From contig NZ_CP165628.1 of the NCBI RefSeq assembly GCF_041200025.1, positions 4,526,001-4,590,000 of the forward strand: a DNA stretch of 64,000 bases, in the 5' to 3' direction. This DNA comes from Rouxiella sp. WC2420. GTDB taxonomy: Bacteria; Pseudomonadota; Gammaproteobacteria; Enterobacterales; Enterobacteriaceae. The translations under genes and the position numbers were made by a program. Numbering within the stretch: the first letter of the stretch is position 1; each line of letters begins with the position of its first letter. The notes under the pieces are model-generated. The model was not told where the DNA came from, did not search any database, and was given only the letters and a program-made list of their open reading frames with translations. Of the stretch, positions 62,045 to 64,000 are shown piece after piece.

Positions 62045-62536
62045 TTAGCGCATCACCTTATCACCGCGTGACACACCGACCACGCCCGAGCGAGCAACCT
62101 CAACAATCTCGGCAACGTCACGTACCGTGTTGAGGAAGGCATCGAGCTTGTCGCTGGTGCCAGCAAGCTGAACCGTGTAAAGCGTAGCAGTCACATCAAC
62201 AATCTGCCCACGGAAAATCTCGGTAGAGCGTTTAATCTCTTCGCGGCCATAGCCTGAAGCCTGCAGTTTAACCAGCATGATCTCACGCTCGACGTGAGCT
62301 CCCTGCACCAGTTCGTTTACACGCAACACGTCCACCAGCTTGTGCAGCTGCTTCTCGATTTGTTCCAGCACCTTGGCATCACCCACAGTCTGAATAGTCA
62401 TACGCGACAGAGTAGGATCGTCGGTCGGGGCCACGGTCAGGCTTTCGATGTTATAACCGCGCTGGGAGAACAGCCCGACAACGCGAGACAGTGCGCCTGA
62501 TTCATTCTCTAACAGTACTGATAAAATCCGGCGCAT
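62045..62536 (-). CDS. ilvH: acetolactate synthase III small (regulatory) subunit
   Basis: ACT-domain regulatory subunit giving valine feedback to acetohydroxyacid synthase III. It has 163 residues, the E. coli length, from the ATG at 62536. The N-terminal ACT domain is [37 protein letters not shown]; the C-terminal ALS_ss domain follows. It starts two bases after the ilvI stop. A start at 62566 would lie inside ilvI and is rejected. Confidence 0.97.
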   Translation of the reverse strand: MRRILSVLLENESGALSRVVGLFSQRGYNIESLTVAPTDDPTLSRMTIQTVGDAKVLEQIEKQLHKLVDVLRVNELVQGAHVEREIMLVKLQASGYGREEIKRSTEIFRGQIVDVTATLYTVQLAGTSDKLDAFLNTVRDVAEIVEVARSGVVGVSRGDKVMR

Positions 62537-62538
62537 GA

Positions 62539-64000
62539 TTATGTCCTCTCCGTTTTGCTTAACCACATTTCGTCCATTCCACCGCCACGGATCAACATTG
62601 GGTAAACGTGTTCGGTTTCATCCACGCTGATATCGACAAATACCAGACGATTTTTTAACGCCAGCGCTTCGGCCAGTTTGCTTTCGAGCTCGTCAGGATG
62701 GCGAATGGCGATCCCGACGTGACCGTACGCCTCAGCAAGTTTGACGAAATCAGGCAGCGATTGCATGTAAGACTGAGAGTGGCGACCCGAGTAAATCATG
62801 TCCTGCCACTGCTTCACCATGCCAAGATAGCCGTTGTTAAGGTTAACGATTACCACCGGCAAATCGTATTGCAGCGCGGTTGAAAGCTCCTGGATATTCA
62901 TTTGGATACTGCCGTCGCCGGTAACACAGACTACCGTTTCATCCGGCAGACCAAGTTTGACACCCAGCGCGGCGGGCAAACCAAAGCCCATGGTGCCGAG
63001 GCCACCGGAGTTTATCCAGCGGCGCGGTTTATCAAACTGATAATAAAGGGCCGCAAACATCTGATGCTGGCCGACGTCGGAAGTAACGTAAGCTTCGCCC
63101 TTGGTTAGACGATGCAATGTCTCAATCACTGCCTGTGGTTTGATGGTACCCGTGTTTTTATCGTAACCGAGGCAATTCTTGGCCCGCCATTGCTCAATGC
63201 TTTGCCACCAGTCACGCAGCGAATCGAATTCTTGCTTCTCTTCGGCGGTTTCCAGCAACTCAAGCATTTGCACCAGCGTTTGTTTGGCATCACCAACGAT
63301 TGGGATGTCAGCATTGACTGTTTTCGAGATCGAAGTAGGGTCAATATCGATGTGCATGATGGTCGCGTTAGGGCAGTATTTTTCGAGATTGTTGGTGGTA
63401 CGGTCGTCAAAACGCACGCCCACGCCGAAGATCAAATCGGCATTGTGCATGGTCATATTGGCTTCGTAAGTACCGTGCATACCCAGCATGCCCACGCTTT
63501 GGCGGTGAGTGCCGGGGAAAGCGCCCAGGCCCATGAGCGTTGAGGTTACCGGCAGGTTCAATTTTTCCGCCAGCGTCAGCAATTCGGCGCTGCACTCGGA
63601 ATTCACTGCGCCACCGCCGACGTAAAGCACCGGCTTTTTCGCTGCCATTAAAGTCTGCAAAGCACGTTTGATTTGCCCACGATGGCCTTGCACCGTTGGG
63701 TTGTAAGAGCGCAGCGAAACCTGCTCTGGATAGGCATAAGGCAGCTTAATCTGCGGGTTCACCACGTCTTTCGGCAGGTCAATAACCACCGGCCCAGGTC
63801 GGCCGGTAGATGCCAGATAAAACGCTTTTTTCAGAACGGTTGGAATATCTTCCGCACGCTTGACCAGGAAGCTGTGTTTCACAATAGGACGAGAAATCCC
63901 GACCATGTCACATTCCTGGAAGGCATCGTAGCCAATCAGCGAGCTATGAACCTGACCGGAAAGCACGACCATGGGGATGGAATCCATATAAGCAGTGGCA
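62539..64000 (-). CDS. ilvI: acetolactate synthase III large (catalytic) subunit, partial
   Basis: ThDP/FAD enzyme of valine, leucine and isoleucine synthesis. The gene runs off the right edge; about 486 of some 574 residues are present and the N-terminal part with the catalytic glutamate is missing. The middle FAD domain and the C-terminal ThDP motif ([32 protein letters not shown]) are visible, as are [21 protein letters not shown] and the C-terminal [15 protein letters not shown], which match E. coli IlvI. Operon ilvI-ilvH reads toward cra. Confidence 0.97.
   Translation of the reverse strand, partial: ATAYMDSIPMVVLSGQVHSSLIGYDAFQECDMVGISRPIVKHSFLVKRAEDIPTVLKKAFYLASTGRPGPVVIDLPKDVVNPQIKLPYAYPEQVSLRSYNPTVQGHRGQIKRALQTLMAAKKPVLYVGGGAVNSECSAELLTLAEKLNLPVTSTLMGLGAFPGTHRQSVGMLGMHGTYEANMTMHNADLIFGVGVRFDDRTTNNLEKYCPNATIMHIDIDPTSISKTVNADIPIVGDAKQTLVQMLELLETAEEKQEFDSLRDWWQSIEQWRAKNCLGYDKNTGTIKPQAVIETLHRLTKGEAYVTSDVGQHQMFAALYYQFDKPRRWINSGGLGTMGFGLPAALGVKLGLPDETVVCVTGDGSIQMNIQELSTALQYDLPVVIVNLNNGYLGMVKQWQDMIYSGRHSQSYMQSLPDFVKLAEAYGHVGIAIRHPDELESKLAEALALKNRLVFVDISVDETEHVYPMLIRGGGMDEMWLSKTERT

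Overview
The window is chromosomal DNA of an enterobacterium. Almost every protein is close in length and sequence to its Escherichia coli counterpart, and gene order follows the E. coli minute 2-3 region (cra-mraZ-division cluster-secA-mutT-coaE-guaC-hofCB-ppdD-nadC-ampDE-aroP-pdhR-aceEF-lpd-acnB-speDE-cueO-hpt-can-yadGH), read here in the opposite direction. Differences from E. coli (ilvIH next to cra, a DciA-type gene beside secM, no yacH, no gcd, an added sugar transporter/glycosidase pair) point to a Yersiniaceae-like member of Enterobacterales such as Serratia, Rahnella, Rouxiella or Ewingella. That placement is inference; no rRNA gene is present.

Layout. 1-4.4 kb: end of an ABC-importer operon (probable solute-binding protein end, an Asp/Glu-racemase-family enzyme, two permeases, one fused double ATPase). 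4.5-9.7 kb: yadHG exporter, carbonic anhydrase, hpt, and cueO with a CueR-type promoter. 9.9-12.6 kb: yacC, speE, speD, yacL. 12.7-17.1 kb: acnB, an orphan GltI-like binding protein and a 40-residue small membrane protein not in the usual gene catalogues. 17.1-24.8 kb: pyruvate dehydrogenase operon (pdhR-aceE-aceF-lpd), divergent from aroP, with readable PdhR, CRP and TyrR sites. 26.3-28.7 kb: an accessory GPH transporter/GH43 glycosidase pair between aroP and ampE. 28.7-34.6 kb: ampE, ampD, nadC and the ppdD-hofB-hofC type IV pilus genes, with hofC interrupted by one in-frame amber codon. 34.8-42.2 kb: guaC, coaE, zapD, yacG, mutT, secA, secM, and a DUF721/DciA-like gene divergent from secM. 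42.2-60.2 kb: the complete dcw cluster on the minus strand, mraZ to lpxC, with a recognisable mra promoter and three MraZ repeats. 60.8-64 kb: cra, ilvH and part of ilvI.

Together this is core metabolism and envelope growth: pyruvate to acetyl-CoA and the TCA cycle under PdhR/CRP/Cra-type control, peptidoglycan precursor synthesis coupled to FtsZ-ring assembly, SecA secretion with SecM feedback, polyamine synthesis, and peptidoglycan recycling (AmpD). No tRNA, rRNA, CRISPR array, transposase or prophage gene was seen. The more unusual points are the amber codon in hofC, the very long PpdD leader, the diverged SecM arrest motif, the secM/dciA divergence in 28 bases, the 40-residue membrane protein beside a 16-base direct repeat, and the racemase-family enzyme inside a peptide-type importer operon. 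No clearly new multi-gene system was found.
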